Shown: one piece after another, positions 19,861 through 29,480 of the stretch | Layout: every line of letters starts with the position of its first letter | How positions within the stretch are numbered: position 1 is the stretch's first letter | Source: Pseudoxanthomonas helianthi | Lineage (GTDB): Bacteria; Pseudomonadota; Gammaproteobacteria; Xanthomonadales; Xanthomonadaceae | Direction of reading: 5' to 3' | DNA: 64,000 bases | Assembly (NCBI RefSeq): GCF_017939625.1 | Contig: NZ_JAGKTC010000004.1 | Location: forward strand, 146,460 to 210,459 | Position numbers and translations under genes: made by a program | The notes under the pieces: model-generated | The model's input: the letters and a program-made list of their open reading frames with translations, nothing else | Told to the model about the DNA's origin: nothing | The model's database searches: none

Positions 19861-20472
19861 ATGTTCGCCGACACCGCGAGTCTGTTGAAGAAAGCCCGCC
19901 GCCGCCTTTGGATGAAGTACGCGCTGCGCGGCGTCGGCGGCAACGACAACCATCAGGGGCTCGACCTCGCCTACCGGATGGAGGATCCATGGAACATGGA
20001 TTCGCCGATGGAGCGCACGCGCTTCGAGGCCACCAACCGGATCATCGAGCAGGCCTTCGGCCGGGTCGGATCGGTGCTCGAGATCGGCTGCGGCGAAGGC
20101 CACCAGACCGAATACCTGGCCCGGTTGAGCGATCGGCAATACGGCATCGACGTCAGCCCGCACGCGATCGAACGCGCCCGGGCCCGGCTGCCGCAGGCGC
20201 ATTTCGCCGCCACCGAACTGTCCGCGCAACCGTGGGGCGACCAGCAGCACCGCTTCGACCTGGTGACCGCCTGCGAGGTGCTGTACTACCTCAGCGATCC
20301 GGCCGAGGAATTGCGGCGCATGCGCCATCTGGGGCGCAATGGCCTGGTGACCTTCTTCGCGCCCGCCTGCGGCAGGGTCGGCCCGCACCTGGAGAAGCTG
20401 CCCGGCGTGCACCGCGACTGGATCTTCCACGGCGGCACCGCGTGGCTGGTGGCGTGGTGGCGCAATGACTGA
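19861..20472 (+). CDS. SAM-dependent methyltransferase (NodS-like)
   Basis: A 203-residue class I methyltransferase. The SAM-binding motif I is VLEIGCGEGHQTEYLA, motif II is YGIDVSPHAIERARARLP, and motif IV is FDLVTACEVLYYLSDP. Its layout resembles the NodS/NodulationS family, whose members N-methylate glucosamine backbones, so modification of an amino sugar is a plausible role in this locus. The ATG follows GAGGAAACCCGGA and the next gene overlaps by eight bases. It is separated by 28 bp from the J-domain gene. Confidence 0.8.
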   Translation: MFADTASLLKKARRRLWMKYALRGVGGNDNHQGLDLAYRMEDPWNMDSPMERTRFEATNRIIEQAFGRVGSVLEIGCGEGHQTEYLARLSDRQYGIDVSPHAIERARARLPQAHFAATELSAQPWGDQQHRFDLVTACEVLYYLSDPAEELRRMRHLGRNGLVTFFAPACGRVGPHLEKLPGVHRDWIFHGGTAWLVAWWRND

Positions 20473-21652
20473 CGTCCATGCCGCCCTGCACGGGCGGGGC
20501 ATCGTCTACTTCGGCAACGACTGGAACGCGGAGAACCGCACCAGCAGCCACCATGTCGCCGCGCGCCTGGCCCAGCGCATGCCGGTGCTGTACGTCGATT
20601 CGCCCGGGATGCGCGCGCCCAACGCTTCCGGCCGCGACCTGCGCAAGGCCTGGCGCAAGCTGGCCGCGGCATTGCGCAAGCCGGAACCGATCCGCCCGGG
20701 CTTCTGGCGCTGCACGGTGCCGCAGTTGCCGTTCCGGCGCGTTCCCGGCGTCGAGGCGTTCAACCGCGCGTTCGGCCGCTGGGCGGTGCGCCGTGCGCTG
20801 CGCAGCGTCGGCATCGACCGGCGCATTTCCTGGTTCGTGGTGCCGCATCCGGGCTTCCTCGCCGGTCGCCTCGGCGAAGACCTGTGCGTGTACTACTGCA
20901 TCGACGACTACGCCGCACACCCGGGCGTCGACGCGGAACTGATCGGCCATCGCGACGCGGCGCTCAGCCGCAGCGCCGACCTGCAGTTCGTCGCCCCACC
21001 CGCGCTGCTGGAGCCCAAGCGCGCGATCAATCCGCAGACTTTCTACGCGCCGCACGGCGTGGACGTGGACCTGTTCCGCCGCGCCGGCGACGCCGGCACG
21101 CCGCTGCCGCCGGCCGCGCGCGACCTGGCTTCGCCGGTGATCGGCTACATCGGTTCGCTGCACGAGTGGATCGACTTCGAACTGATCGCCTGGCTGGCGC
21201 AGCAACGCCCGCACTGGACCTTCCTGCTGGTCGGGCACGCCGCCGCCGACGTCGGCGCCCTGCGCAGCCTGGCCAACGTCAGGCTCGCGGGTCCGCAGCC
21301 CTATGCCGACCTGCCGCGCTGGGCCAAGGCTTTCGATGCCGCGATCATTCCGTACCGGCTCAACCGCCAGGTCGCCAATGCCAATCCGCTGAAGCTGCGC
21401 GAATACCTGGCCACCGGCAAGCCGGTGGTCAGCGTGCGCAATCCCGAGATCGAGAAATTCGCGCGTTGGGTGCGCATCGCCGACGACCGCGAAGGTTTCC
21501 TGCAGGCGCTGGAACAGGCGCTGGCGGAAAACGATCCGGATGCCGCCGCCGAACGCATCGCCGCGGTCGCCGACCAGACCTGGGACCGTCGCGTCGACGA
21601 CGTGCTCGCCGTCGTGGCGCGCGCCCTCCCCTCTAGCTCCCAAGCCGCCTGA
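20465..21652 (+). CDS. GT-B glycosyltransferase (TuaH-like)
   Basis: A 395-residue glycosyltransferase group 1 protein. The N-terminal domain begins with IVYFGNDWNAENRTSSHHVA, the sugar-acceptor loop. CVYYCIDDYAAHPGVD is characteristic of the TuaH-type subgroup. The C-terminal domain has VIGYIGSLHEWIDFELIAWL, FLLVGHAAAD and AIIPYRLNRQVANANPLKLREYLATGKPVV, the last carrying the donor-binding EX7E-like region. It overlaps the methyltransferase by eight bases and is two bases before the fused oxidoreductase. Confidence 0.84.
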   Translation: MTDVHAALHGRGIVYFGNDWNAENRTSSHHVAARLAQRMPVLYVDSPGMRAPNASGRDLRKAWRKLAAALRKPEPIRPGFWRCTVPQLPFRRVPGVEAFNRAFGRWAVRRALRSVGIDRRISWFVVPHPGFLAGRLGEDLCVYYCIDDYAAHPGVDAELIGHRDAALSRSADLQFVAPPALLEPKRAINPQTFYAPHGVDVDLFRRAGDAGTPLPPAARDLASPVIGYIGSLHEWIDFELIAWLAQQRPHWTFLLVGHAAADVGALRSLANVRLAGPQPYADLPRWAKAFDAAIIPYRLNRQVANANPLKLREYLATGKPVVSVRNPEIEKFARWVRIADDREGFLQALEQALAENDPDAAAERIAAVADQTWDRRVDDVLAVVARALPSSSQAA

Positions 21653-21654
21653 AC

Positions 21655-23730
21655 ATGCTCACCACCACGCCCCACTCCCCTGCCTCCACCCGCCTGCGCG
21701 TCGCCATCGTCGGCGCCGGTTACGTCGCCACCCATCACCTGGCCGCGCTGAAGCAACTGGACTTCGTCGACGTGGTCGGCATCTGCGACAGCCAATTGCC
21801 CGCGGCGCAGGCGCTGGCCGCGCGCTTCGGCATTCCGCGCAGCGCTACCGCCCTGGCCGACCTGGCGGATGCGCAGCCGCAGGTCGTGTATGTGCTCACC
21901 CCGCCGTCGTCGCACCCCGCCATCGCGCTCGCCGCGCTGGACATGGGCTGCCACGTGCTGGTCGAGAAGCCGATGGCCGACAGCGTGGCGGATTGCGAAG
22001 CGATGATCGCCGCCGCGCAGGCGCGCGGCCTGCTGCTGGGCGTGAACCATTCCGACTTGTTCGACCCGGTACTGATGCAGGCGCTACAGGCGGCGCGCGA
22101 CGGCCGCATCGGCGAGGTGCTGTCGGTCGACATCATCCGCAATTCCGAATACCCGCCGTACGCTGGCGGCCCGCTGCCCGGTTCGGTGACCCAGGGTTCG
22201 TATCCGTTCCGCGACCTCGGCGTGCACGGGCTGTACACCATCGAGGCGTTCCTTGGCCCGGTCGAGCGCCTCGGCGTCGAATGCCAGGCCAGCGGCACCG
22301 ATCCCAACCTGCATTTCGACGAATGGCAGGCGCAGGCGTGGACCCGGCGCGGCGTCGGCCGCCTGTTGCTGTCGTGGAACGCGCGGCCGATGGAGAACCG
22401 CGTGTTCGTGCGCGGCACGCGCGGTACCATCGAGGTCGACCGTTTCCTGCAGACCTGCCGCGTGCATCGCGTGCTGCCGGGACCGAAGTTCATCGGCATC
22501 GTCGCCAACGCGTTCTTCAGCGCGGTCAAGGACGTGTTCCGCATTCCCTGGAACGTGGTCCGTTTCGCCACCGGCCTGTTGAAGCCGTCGCCGGGCATCC
22601 GCCATGGCGCGCGCGCCTTCGCCGAAGCCGTGCGCGACGGCGGCGCGCCGCCGTTTTCCGGCGAGGACGCCTTGCGCATCGCGCGCCTGCTGGAACCCGC
22701 CTGCGCCGAACCCGATCGCCAGCGCCTGGCATTGCTGGAAAGCCGTTACGCGGCACTGCCCCCGGCCGACGCGCTGGTCACCGGCGCCGCCGGCTTCCTC
22801 GGCCGCAAGGTCGTCGCGCGCCTGCGCGGCGAAGGCCGCAGCGTGCGCGTACTGGTGCGCCGCCCGGTGCCCGCCTACGCGAACGATCCCGGCGTGCAGG
22901 TGGTGGTCGGCGACCTTGGCGACCCACGCATCGTCGACCATGCGGTGCGTGGCGCGGGCGTGGTCTACCACGTCGGCGCGGCGATGCGCGGCGGTCCGCG
23001 CGATTTCGAGGCCGGCACCACCTGGGGCACGCGCAACGTGGTCGAAGCCTGTCTGGCGCATGCGACGCGGCGGCTGGTCTACGTCAGCTCGATGAGCGTG
23101 TTCGACCATGCCGGGCGCGACCCGGCCGCGACGATGACCGAAGGTTCGGCGCAGGAACCCCATCCCGACTGGCGCGGCGCGTATACCCGCACCAAGCTCG
23201 ACGCGGAACGCTTCGTCCGCGACGCCATCGACCATCGCGGCCTGCCCGCGGTGATCCTGCGCCCCGGACAGATCTTCGGGCCCGGCGCGGAGCAGGTCAC
23301 GCCGAACGGGGTGATCTCGCTGGCGGGTCGCTGGGTCGCGGTCGGCAGCGGCAAGCAAACCCTGCCGCTGGTCTACGTCGACGACGTGGTCGATGCCCTG
23401 CTGCTGGCGGAAGCCGCGGCGCAGGCCAGCGGCGGCACCTTCAACATCGTCGATACCGCCACGGTGACGCAGGAGGCTTACCTGCAGCGTGCGCAGCGCA
23501 AGCTGGGCGCCACGCTCAAACGCGTCCGGGTGCCGACCTGGGTGTTCCTGGGACTCGGCTTCGGCGTGGAGTTGCTGGGCAAGGTGCTGAAGCGTGAAGT
23601 GCCGCTGACCCGCTATCGGGTACGCTCGCTGCGCCCGCTTTCCAATTTCGATACCCGCGCCGCGCGCGAGCGGCTGGGCTGGACCCCGCGCGTCGGCGTG
23701 GCGAAAGGCCTCGACGGCACGTTCGGTTGA
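21655..23730 (+). CDS. Fusion of a Gfo/Idh/MocA oxidoreductase and an SDR sugar epimerase/dehydratase
   Basis: A 691-residue protein with two NAD(P)-binding enzymes. Residues about 13-370 form a Gfo/Idh/MocA oxidoreductase (Rossmann motif VAIVGAGYVATHH, LTPPSSHP, the catalytic-lysine element HVLVEKPMADS and LGVHGLYTIEAF). Residues about 373-691 form an extended short-chain dehydrogenase (motif [14 protein letters not shown] at about 373-386, VYVSSMSVF, catalytic Y510-x-x-x-K514 in YTRTK, LRPGQIFGPG). Both domains look intact. A sugar nucleotide oxidised at C3 or C4 by the first domain could be reduced or epimerised by the second. The gene starts two bases after the glycosyltransferase and ends the plus-strand run beginning at 19,176. 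Confidence 0.82.
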   Translation: MLTTTPHSPASTRLRVAIVGAGYVATHHLAALKQLDFVDVVGICDSQLPAAQALAARFGIPRSATALADLADAQPQVVYVLTPPSSHPAIALAALDMGCHVLVEKPMADSVADCEAMIAAAQARGLLLGVNHSDLFDPVLMQALQAARDGRIGEVLSVDIIRNSEYPPYAGGPLPGSVTQGSYPFRDLGVHGLYTIEAFLGPVERLGVECQASGTDPNLHFDEWQAQAWTRRGVGRLLLSWNARPMENRVFVRGTRGTIEVDRFLQTCRVHRVLPGPKFIGIVANAFFSAVKDVFRIPWNVVRFATGLLKPSPGIRHGARAFAEAVRDGGAPPFSGEDALRIARLLEPACAEPDRQRLALLESRYAALPPADALVTGAAGFLGRKVVARLRGEGRSVRVLVRRPVPAYANDPGVQVVVGDLGDPRIVDHAVRGAGVVYHVGAAMRGGPRDFEAGTTWGTRNVVEACLAHATRRLVYVSSMSVFDHAGRDPAATMTEGSAQEPHPDWRGAYTRTKLDAERFVRDAIDHRGLPAVILRPGQIFGPGAEQVTPNGVISLAGRWVAVGSGKQTLPLVYVDDVVDALLLAEAAAQASGGTFNIVDTATVTQEAYLQRAQRKLGATLKRVRVPTWVFLGLGFGVELLGKVLKREVPLTRYRVRSLRPLSNFDTRAARERLGWTPRVGVAKGLDGTFG

Positions 23731-24061
23731 TTCAGTCCGCGAAGGACGCGAAAAACGAAGCATTCGGACTCCAGTGTGGAATCTCCTTCTCCCCGTTCAC
23801 GGGGAGAAGAGCCTGCCCTCGAATGCTTTAGTCGGGGGTGGCCGACAGCCCGGATGAGGGGCGCGCGCGAAGCGAGCATGCTTTTGCTTCTTGATCGCAG
23901 GCAATAGCAATAGCAACGGGCAACATCAAAAGCGCCCCTCGCCGCCTCCGGCGCCCTCTCCCCATCAAACGATGGAGAGAGGAACGTCACGTCGGATTTT
24001 GCGTTCTTTACGGACTCCATCGCTTCCTGGGAAGCTTCCCGGCCCGTCCGCATCCGCGGGC
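23731..24061. other. Convergent intergenic gap with two hairpin repeats
   Basis: No gene is seen. The gap holds dispersed repeat copy 2 (23777-23861) and a second hairpin at 23955-23982 (CCTCTC, mismatch, CCATC, loop AAAC, GATGG, mismatch, GAGAGG). The region lies between the 3' ends of two convergent genes. Confidence 0.6.
23777..23861. repeat. Dispersed hairpin repeat, copy 2
   Basis: An 85-bp match to 9661-9744 in the same orientation. It shares TGGAATCTCCTTCTCCCC, the complementary GGGGAGAAGAGCCTGCCCTC and the block TTTAGTCGGGGGTGGCCG, with differences confined mostly to the hairpin loop and one indel. Like copy 1 it sits at a convergent junction. Confidence 0.75.
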
Positions 24062-25093
24062 TCACGCCTCCTGCGCACGGGCGTGGCGCATCCGCCATTC
24101 CGCGCGGATCCACTCCATCGCCGGCTTTTCCACGAGCCGGTGCAGTGCGGTCGCCAGCGTGAAGGCCAGCGTCATCGACGCGAGCACTGCCGCCCACGCC
24201 GGCACGCCGGCGTGCTCCAGCCGGTAGATGGCGACGAAACCCACCGACTGGTGGACCAGGTACAGCGTGTACGAAATCCCACCGATGAAGGCGAACAGCG
24301 ACAGGTTCAGGAAGCGCAGCCAGCCGCGCACGAACGCCGCGAAGATCGCGCAGCACACCACCGCGACCAGCAGCATCAGCGGTTTCTGGCCGATGCCCAC
24401 CGCCAGCAAGGCCAGCGCGATCATCGCCACGTCCCCCCGCCACTGCGCGGGCCGGGTCCGCAGGCGATAGAACAGGATGCCGAGGGCGAAGAACGGGACG
24501 TGGCGCAGGATCAGCAGTTCGCGCATCGCGTACGGGAAATGCCAGCCGGCCCGCTCGAGCAATCCTTCCAGCGCGGCCAGCAGCAGCCAGCCGCCGATGA
24601 TCCAGCGGATGCGGCCGAGCCAACCCAGCACGAACCACAGCAGCATCTGCGCGTAGAAGAACAGTTCGATTTCCAGGGTCCAGTAGGAACCGTCCAGTTC
24701 CTCGGCGCCGAGGAAGTCCTGGACCATGGTGACGTTCAGCAGCAGGTCGTCCATGTGCAGGCGCTGGCCGTGCAGGCCGACCGTGTACACCACCGCCGCG
24801 GTGATCGCCATCGCTGCCCAGTAGGCGGGGAACAGCCGCGAGAAGCGCGATACCACGAAATCCATCGCGGTGCGGGTGCGCTCCAGGGTCATGAAGATCA
24901 CGAAGCCGCTGATCAGGAAGAACAGCTGCACGCCGTATTTGCCGAATGCCATACTCGGCAGCGACCCGCCGGCATGACCGATCTGTTCCGCATACCGCGT
25001 TGTGTAGTGGTAGGCCATGACGGCCACGGCGGCGATGCCCCGCAATGCATCCAATTCCACCACGCGCGCAGATGGCGAGCCTTCCTTCACCAC
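24062..25093 (-). CDS. Acyltransferase family 3 membrane protein (OafA/WecH-like)
   Basis: A 343-residue polytopic inner-membrane protein that O-acetylates or O-acylates a surface glycan. It has the family signature VVELDALRGIAAVAVMAYHYTT with the catalytic-type His, followed by GVQLFFLISGFVIFMTLERT and RFSRLFPAYWAA. About ten hydrophobic helices are seen. The most likely start is a GTG at 25091-25093 preceded by AGGGGACC. It is divergent from the glycosyltransferase at 25185 and stands alone on the minus strand, so it has its own promoter in that 91-bp gap. Confidence 0.88.
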   Translation of the reverse strand: MVKEGSPSARVVELDALRGIAAVAVMAYHYTTRYAEQIGHAGGSLPSMAFGKYGVQLFFLISGFVIFMTLERTRTAMDFVVSRFSRLFPAYWAAMAITAAVVYTVGLHGQRLHMDDLLLNVTMVQDFLGAEELDGSYWTLEIELFFYAQMLLWFVLGWLGRIRWIIGGWLLLAALEGLLERAGWHFPYAMRELLILRHVPFFALGILFYRLRTRPAQWRGDVAMIALALLAVGIGQKPLMLLVAVVCCAIFAAFVRGWLRFLNLSLFAFIGGISYTLYLVHQSVGFVAIYRLEHAGVPAWAAVLASMTLAFTLATALHRLVEKPAMEWIRAEWRMRHARAQEA

Positions 25094-25184
25094 ATCGGTC
25101 CCCTGTTCCGATTCGCAGCTTGATCGCTATAACGTCGGCCACCCCGCGGACAGGCCATCGAGGCCGCCCGCACGCGCCGACGCC

Positions 25185-26336
25185 ATGCGCCTCCTGATCG
25201 TCACTTCCCAGTTCCCCATCGCCGGGGAACCCAATCGCGGCCGCCCGATCCACCAGACCGTGCGCGCACTGGCGGGCATGGCCGAAGTGCACGTATTGAG
25301 CCCGGTCGCGACCTATCCGCGCTGGGCGCGTCCGCGCAGCTACCTGTATCGCGCGCCGGGGCCGGCCGCGGCGATCGAGGGCTGCAAGGTGGACTACCTT
25401 CCCTACCCGGCGTTGCCGGCACTGTCGCGGCCCTTCAATGGCGCGCTGTGCGCCCGCGCATTGCATCTTGCGGTCGCGCGACTGCGGCCGGACGTGCTGC
25501 TCTCCTACTGGCTCTACCCCGACGCCTACGGCGCCCTGCTGGCCGCGCGGCGCGCCGGCGTGCCCCTGGTGGCCGGCGCGCGCGGCTCGGACATCCGGGT
25601 GCGCGACGCCATCAGCCGCCGCCTGACCCGGCGCGTGGTCCGCGGGGCCGACGCCTTGCTGACGGTCAGCGACGATCTGGGCCGGCTCGCCGTGCGCGAT
25701 TACGGCGCCAATGCGGAGCGCGTACATGTCGTGCCCAACGGCTGCGACGCCTCGATCTTCCATCCGCGCGACCGTGCCGCCGCCCGCGCCGCGCTCGGCG
25801 TGCCCGCCGACGCGCAGCTGGTCGTCTACGTCGGCCGCCTGGTTCCCGAAAAAGGCCTGCGCGAACTGCTGGAAGCCGCGCGGCAACTGGCGCCTGCGAT
25901 GCCGGACCTGCGCATCGCCCTGGTCGGCGAAGGCCCGATGCGCGCCGAACTGGCGGCGCTGGCCGCGCAAAGCGGCTGCGAGGTCGTGTTCGCCGGCGCG
26001 CAACCGCCGGACGAAGTCGCGCGCTGGATGGCCGCCTCCGACCTGGTGACCCTGCCCAGCTACTCCGAAGGCCATCCGAACGTGCTGGTCGAGGCACTGG
26101 CCTGCGGCCGCGGGGTCGTGGCGACCCCGGTGGGCGGCATTCCCGAGGTCGTCGATGCGGCCTGCGGCGTGCTGGTACCGCCGCGCGATGCCGAGGCGCT
26201 CGCCGAAGGCCTGCGTTCGGGCCTGGCGCGCGAATGGGATGCGGCAGCGCTGGCGAAGCGCTTCTCGCGCAGTTGGACGCAGGTGGCGGAAGAAACGCTG
26301 CGGGCTTGCGAGGCGGTCCTGCGCAGCGGACGCTGA
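25185..26336 (+). CDS. Family 4 glycosyltransferase
   Basis: A 383-residue GT-B enzyme. N-terminal MRLLIVTSQFPIAGEPNRGRPIHQ is the acceptor loop, and RVHVVPNGCDASIFHP links the two domains. VVYVGRLVPEKGLRELLEA and LPSYSEGHPNVLVEALACG (EX7E) form the donor site. The wording resembles teichuronic/EPS glycosyltransferases. It shares a short divergent promoter region with the acyltransferase and is followed after 119 bp by a family 2 enzyme. The linked sugars are not predictable. Confidence 0.88.
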   Translation: MRLLIVTSQFPIAGEPNRGRPIHQTVRALAGMAEVHVLSPVATYPRWARPRSYLYRAPGPAAAIEGCKVDYLPYPALPALSRPFNGALCARALHLAVARLRPDVLLSYWLYPDAYGALLAARRAGVPLVAGARGSDIRVRDAISRRLTRRVVRGADALLTVSDDLGRLAVRDYGANAERVHVVPNGCDASIFHPRDRAAARAALGVPADAQLVVYVGRLVPEKGLRELLEAARQLAPAMPDLRIALVGEGPMRAELAALAAQSGCEVVFAGAQPPDEVARWMAASDLVTLPSYSEGHPNVLVEALACGRGVVATPVGGIPEVVDAACGVLVPPRDAEALAEGLRSGLAREWDAAALAKRFSRSWTQVAEETLRACEAVLRSGR

Positions 26337-26455
26337 CGGCCGGTCTGCGCCGCGTTTTGCGTTGGCAATGCCGTTACCGACGACCGCAGACGGCAGAACC
26401 TTCGGCGGTTTTGCGAATCGGAGTCGCAGCGACCGTTCCATTGCCGATTCCAACC

Positions 26456-27382
26456 ATGCCCAAGGTCAGCATCATCATCCCCGCCTACGAAGCCGCCGCC
26501 TATGTCGCGGAGGCCATCCAGTCCGCGCTGGCCCAGACTTGGCCGGACAAGGAGGTCATCGTCGTCGATGATGGCTCCTCGGACGCCACCGCCGCGATCG
26601 CCGCGTCCATCCCCGGGGTGACCTGCCTGCGCCAGGCGAACGCCGGCGTCTCCCACGCGCGCAACACCGGCGTGCGCCATTCCTCGGGCGAGCTGGTCGC
26701 CTTCCTGGATGCCGACGATGTCTGGCATCCCGGCAAGCTCGAGGCCCAGGTGCGCCTGCTCGAACGCTATCCGGACTGCGATCTGGTCTACTCGAACTTC
26801 GTGGAGATACCGGAATCGCTCGCTTCGCCCGGACGGCCCGGCGGCGACGGCCTGCCGCGACACACGCGGACGACCGATCTCGAGAGCAGCTTTTTCCATC
26901 CGTTCTTCGGCACCTCGACCGTGGTCGTGCGCCGCGCCGCCTTCGACCGCGTGGGCGGCTTCGACGAATCGCTGCCCTACGCCGAGGACGTCGATTTCTT
27001 CCTCAAGGTGCTGGTCGGACGCCCCGCCACCGCGATGATCGATGCGGCCGTCGTGTACAAGCGCGACGTGCAGGGCAGCCTCAGCCACGACAGCGCTTCC
27101 GGCTACGCCAAGCTGCTCGAGGTGTATCGCCGCATTTTCGCGACCCACCCTGCCCTCGAGGCAAACCATCCCGGCATGGCCTCGCGCAGCTACGCGAACC
27201 TGCATTCACGGCACGCCGCCAGCCTGGTACGCAACGGCAAACGCATGGACGGACTCCGCTCCGCCTTGCGTTCCATGCAGGAACGGCCCTCGCTTCCGGC
27301 AGTCGTCGGCATCGGCCGGGCCTGCCTGCCCGGGTTCCTGTTGCGCGCGGCCAAGCGGGCCAAACTTGCCATGGAGCGTTGA
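26456..27382 (+). CDS. Family 2 glycosyltransferase
   Basis: A 308-residue GT-A enzyme. Nucleotide-binding strands VSIIIPAYEAAAYVAEAIQS and VIVVDDGSSDATA come first, then NAGVSHARNTGV and the DxD site in FLDADDVWHPGK. The catalytic-base region is GGFDESLPYAEDVDFFLK. No membrane segment is seen. The ATG at 26456 is followed directly by the conserved PKVSIIIPAY, which fixes the start. It lies 73 bp before the amidotransferase gene. Confidence 0.88.
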   Translation: MPKVSIIIPAYEAAAYVAEAIQSALAQTWPDKEVIVVDDGSSDATAAIAASIPGVTCLRQANAGVSHARNTGVRHSSGELVAFLDADDVWHPGKLEAQVRLLERYPDCDLVYSNFVEIPESLASPGRPGGDGLPRHTRTTDLESSFFHPFFGTSTVVVRRAAFDRVGGFDESLPYAEDVDFFLKVLVGRPATAMIDAAVVYKRDVQGSLSHDSASGYAKLLEVYRRIFATHPALEANHPGMASRSYANLHSRHAASLVRNGKRMDGLRSALRSMQERPSLPAVVGIGRACLPGFLLRAAKRAKLAMER

Positions 27383-27455
27383 TATCCGCATGCAGAACGC
27401 CACTCCCGGCCCCGACGACTTCCACCGCACTGGCGCCTAGGGAGACTTCGTCGCC

Positions 27456-29453
27456 ATGTGCGGAATCGCAGGTTTCAGCGGCCCCGGCATCCGTGCGGAC
27501 ACCGCGCGCGCCGCCCTGAGGAAGATGATCCGGACCCTGCACCACCGCGGCCCGGACGGTTATGGCTTCCACGTCGAAGACGACGTCGGCCTCGCCCATG
27601 CGCGACTGTCGATCATCGACCTGGCCACTGGCGACCAGCCGATCCACAACCCGCGCCGCGACGTGTGGACGGTGTTCAACGGGGAAATCTTCAACTACAT
27701 CGAGCTGCGCCGCGAGCTGGAAGCACAGGGCCACCGCTTCTACACCCAATCCGACACCGAAGTGATCGTGCACCTGTACGACCGCTATGGCGACGATTTC
27801 GTCAAGCACCTCAACGGCCAGTTCGCCATCGCGCTGTGGGACGGAACGCGCCGGCGCCTGGTACTGGCGCGCGACCGGGCCGGGATCCGCCCGCTTTACT
27901 ACGCCGATTTCGACGGACGCGTCTGGTTCGCTTCGGAAATGAAGGCCCTGCTTGCGGTACTGCCGCAATGTGCGCGATTGAACCCGCAGGCGCTGGTGCA
28001 GGCCTTCACCTATTGGTCGCCGGCAGACCCGGACACGTTGTACGAAGGCGTGCGCAGCCTGCCGCCGGGCTGCCTGCTGGCGGTCGAACGCAATGGCCGG
28101 CAGACACTGAAGCAGTACTGGGACTGGACCTTCCCCGATGCGGCGGAGACTTCGCCATCGCGCTATCCGCTGTCGGTCGAGCAGGCGACCGCAGAATTGC
28201 GCGAACTGCTGGTCGATGCGGTGCGCCTGCAATTGCGCGCCGACGTGCCGGTCGGTGCCTACCTCAGCGGCGGATTGGACTCATCGGGCATCGTCGCGCT
28301 GATCCGCGGCTTCACCGACACGCCGGTGCGCACGTTCTCGGTGGCATTCGAAGACGGCGAGTTCGACGAAAGCGGCTACCAGCAGGCGATGGTGCGCCAC
28401 CTCGGCACCGACCACACCACCCTGCGCTGCACGCGCCGCGACATCGGCGAAGCTTTTCCCCGGCTGGTCCGCCACGCCGAGGCACCCGTGCTGCGCACCG
28501 CGCCGGTGCCGCTGATGCTGCTGTCGGGCAGCGTGCGCGAGCACGGCTACAAGGTGGTGCTGACCGGCGAAGGCGCCGACGAGGTGTTCGGCGGCTATGA
28601 CCTGTTCAAGGAAGCCAAGGTGCGCCGCTTCTGGGCGCGGCAGCCGGATTCGCGATTCCGTCCGCTGCTGCTGCAGAAGCTGTACGGCTACCTGCGCAAT
28701 TCGCCGGTCGGCCATGCCGGCTTCGCCCAGCAGTTCTTCGGCCAGGGCATGCAGTATCTGCAGCGGCCGGTGTTCGCGCATGTGCCGCGCTGGACCACTT
28801 CGCAGCGTGCGCTGGCGTTCCTGTCGCCGGAGCTTCGTGCCGCGACCGCCGGATGGGATCCGCTCGACTTCTACGAACGGACGCTGCCCGCGAACACTTC
28901 TGACTGGAGCCCGCTGGCCCGCGATCAGTACGTCGAGGCGAAGTCGCTGCTGGCCGGTTACCTGCTGTCGTCGCAGGGCGATCGCGTGGCGATGGCCAAT
29001 TCCATCGAAGGCCGCTTCCCCTACCTGGACCATCGGGTCATCGAGTTCGCCAACCGCCTGCCGCCCAGCTTCAAGATCCGCGGCATGACCGAGAAATACC
29101 TGTTGCGCCGCGCCCTGGCGGACCTACTGCCCGCCGATATCGTCAACCGCACCAAGCAGCCGTATCGCGCCCCGGACAGCCAGAGCTTCTTCTTCGACGG
29201 GAAACCGCTGGACTACGTCGCCGATGCGTTCGAGCCCGTGCGGCTGCGCGACGCGGGGTACTTCGATCCGGCGGCGGCCGGCCGGCTGTTCGAGAAATGC
29301 CGCCAGGACCGTGCCACCGGCTTCGCCGACAACCAGGCCTTCGTCGGCATCCTGTCGACGATGCTGCTGCACCGGCAGTTCCTCGACGATGCCGCGACGC
29401 GGCGCGAAACAACCGCGGGAGAGACGGCGCCGCTGGCGACCGTCGCTTCCTGA
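27456..29453 (+). CDS. asnB: Asparagine-synthase-type amidotransferase of the EPS locus
   Basis: A 665-residue glutamine-dependent amidotransferase. Cys2 in MCGIAGFSG is the glutaminase nucleophile, with RGPDGYGFH and NGEIFNY in the N-terminal domain. The synthetase domain has the PP-loop LSGGLDSSGIVAL and LTGEGADEVFGGYD. ARDRAGIRPLYY replaces the more usual ARDRFGIKPLYY. It may amidate an uronic acid or peptide carboxylate, as proposed for the asparagine-synthase-like amidotransferases that recur in exosortase A EPS loci, or make asparagine. It follows a glycosyltransferase and precedes a methyltransferase-like gene on the same strand. Confidence 0.88.
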   Translation: MCGIAGFSGPGIRADTARAALRKMIRTLHHRGPDGYGFHVEDDVGLAHARLSIIDLATGDQPIHNPRRDVWTVFNGEIFNYIELRRELEAQGHRFYTQSDTEVIVHLYDRYGDDFVKHLNGQFAIALWDGTRRRLVLARDRAGIRPLYYADFDGRVWFASEMKALLAVLPQCARLNPQALVQAFTYWSPADPDTLYEGVRSLPPGCLLAVERNGRQTLKQYWDWTFPDAAETSPSRYPLSVEQATAELRELLVDAVRLQLRADVPVGAYLSGGLDSSGIVALIRGFTDTPVRTFSVAFEDGEFDESGYQQAMVRHLGTDHTTLRCTRRDIGEAFPRLVRHAEAPVLRTAPVPLMLLSGSVREHGYKVVLTGEGADEVFGGYDLFKEAKVRRFWARQPDSRFRPLLLQKLYGYLRNSPVGHAGFAQQFFGQGMQYLQRPVFAHVPRWTTSQRALAFLSPELRAATAGWDPLDFYERTLPANTSDWSPLARDQYVEAKSLLAGYLLSSQGDRVAMANSIEGRFPYLDHRVIEFANRLPPSFKIRGMTEKYLLRRALADLLPADIVNRTKQPYRAPDSQSFFFDGKPLDYVADAFEPVRLRDAGYFDPAAAGRLFEKCRQDRATGFADNQAFVGILSTMLLHRQFLDDAATRRETTAGETAPLATVAS

Positions 29454-29480
29454 TCCGGGACCAGGGAGAGGGCATCGTCC

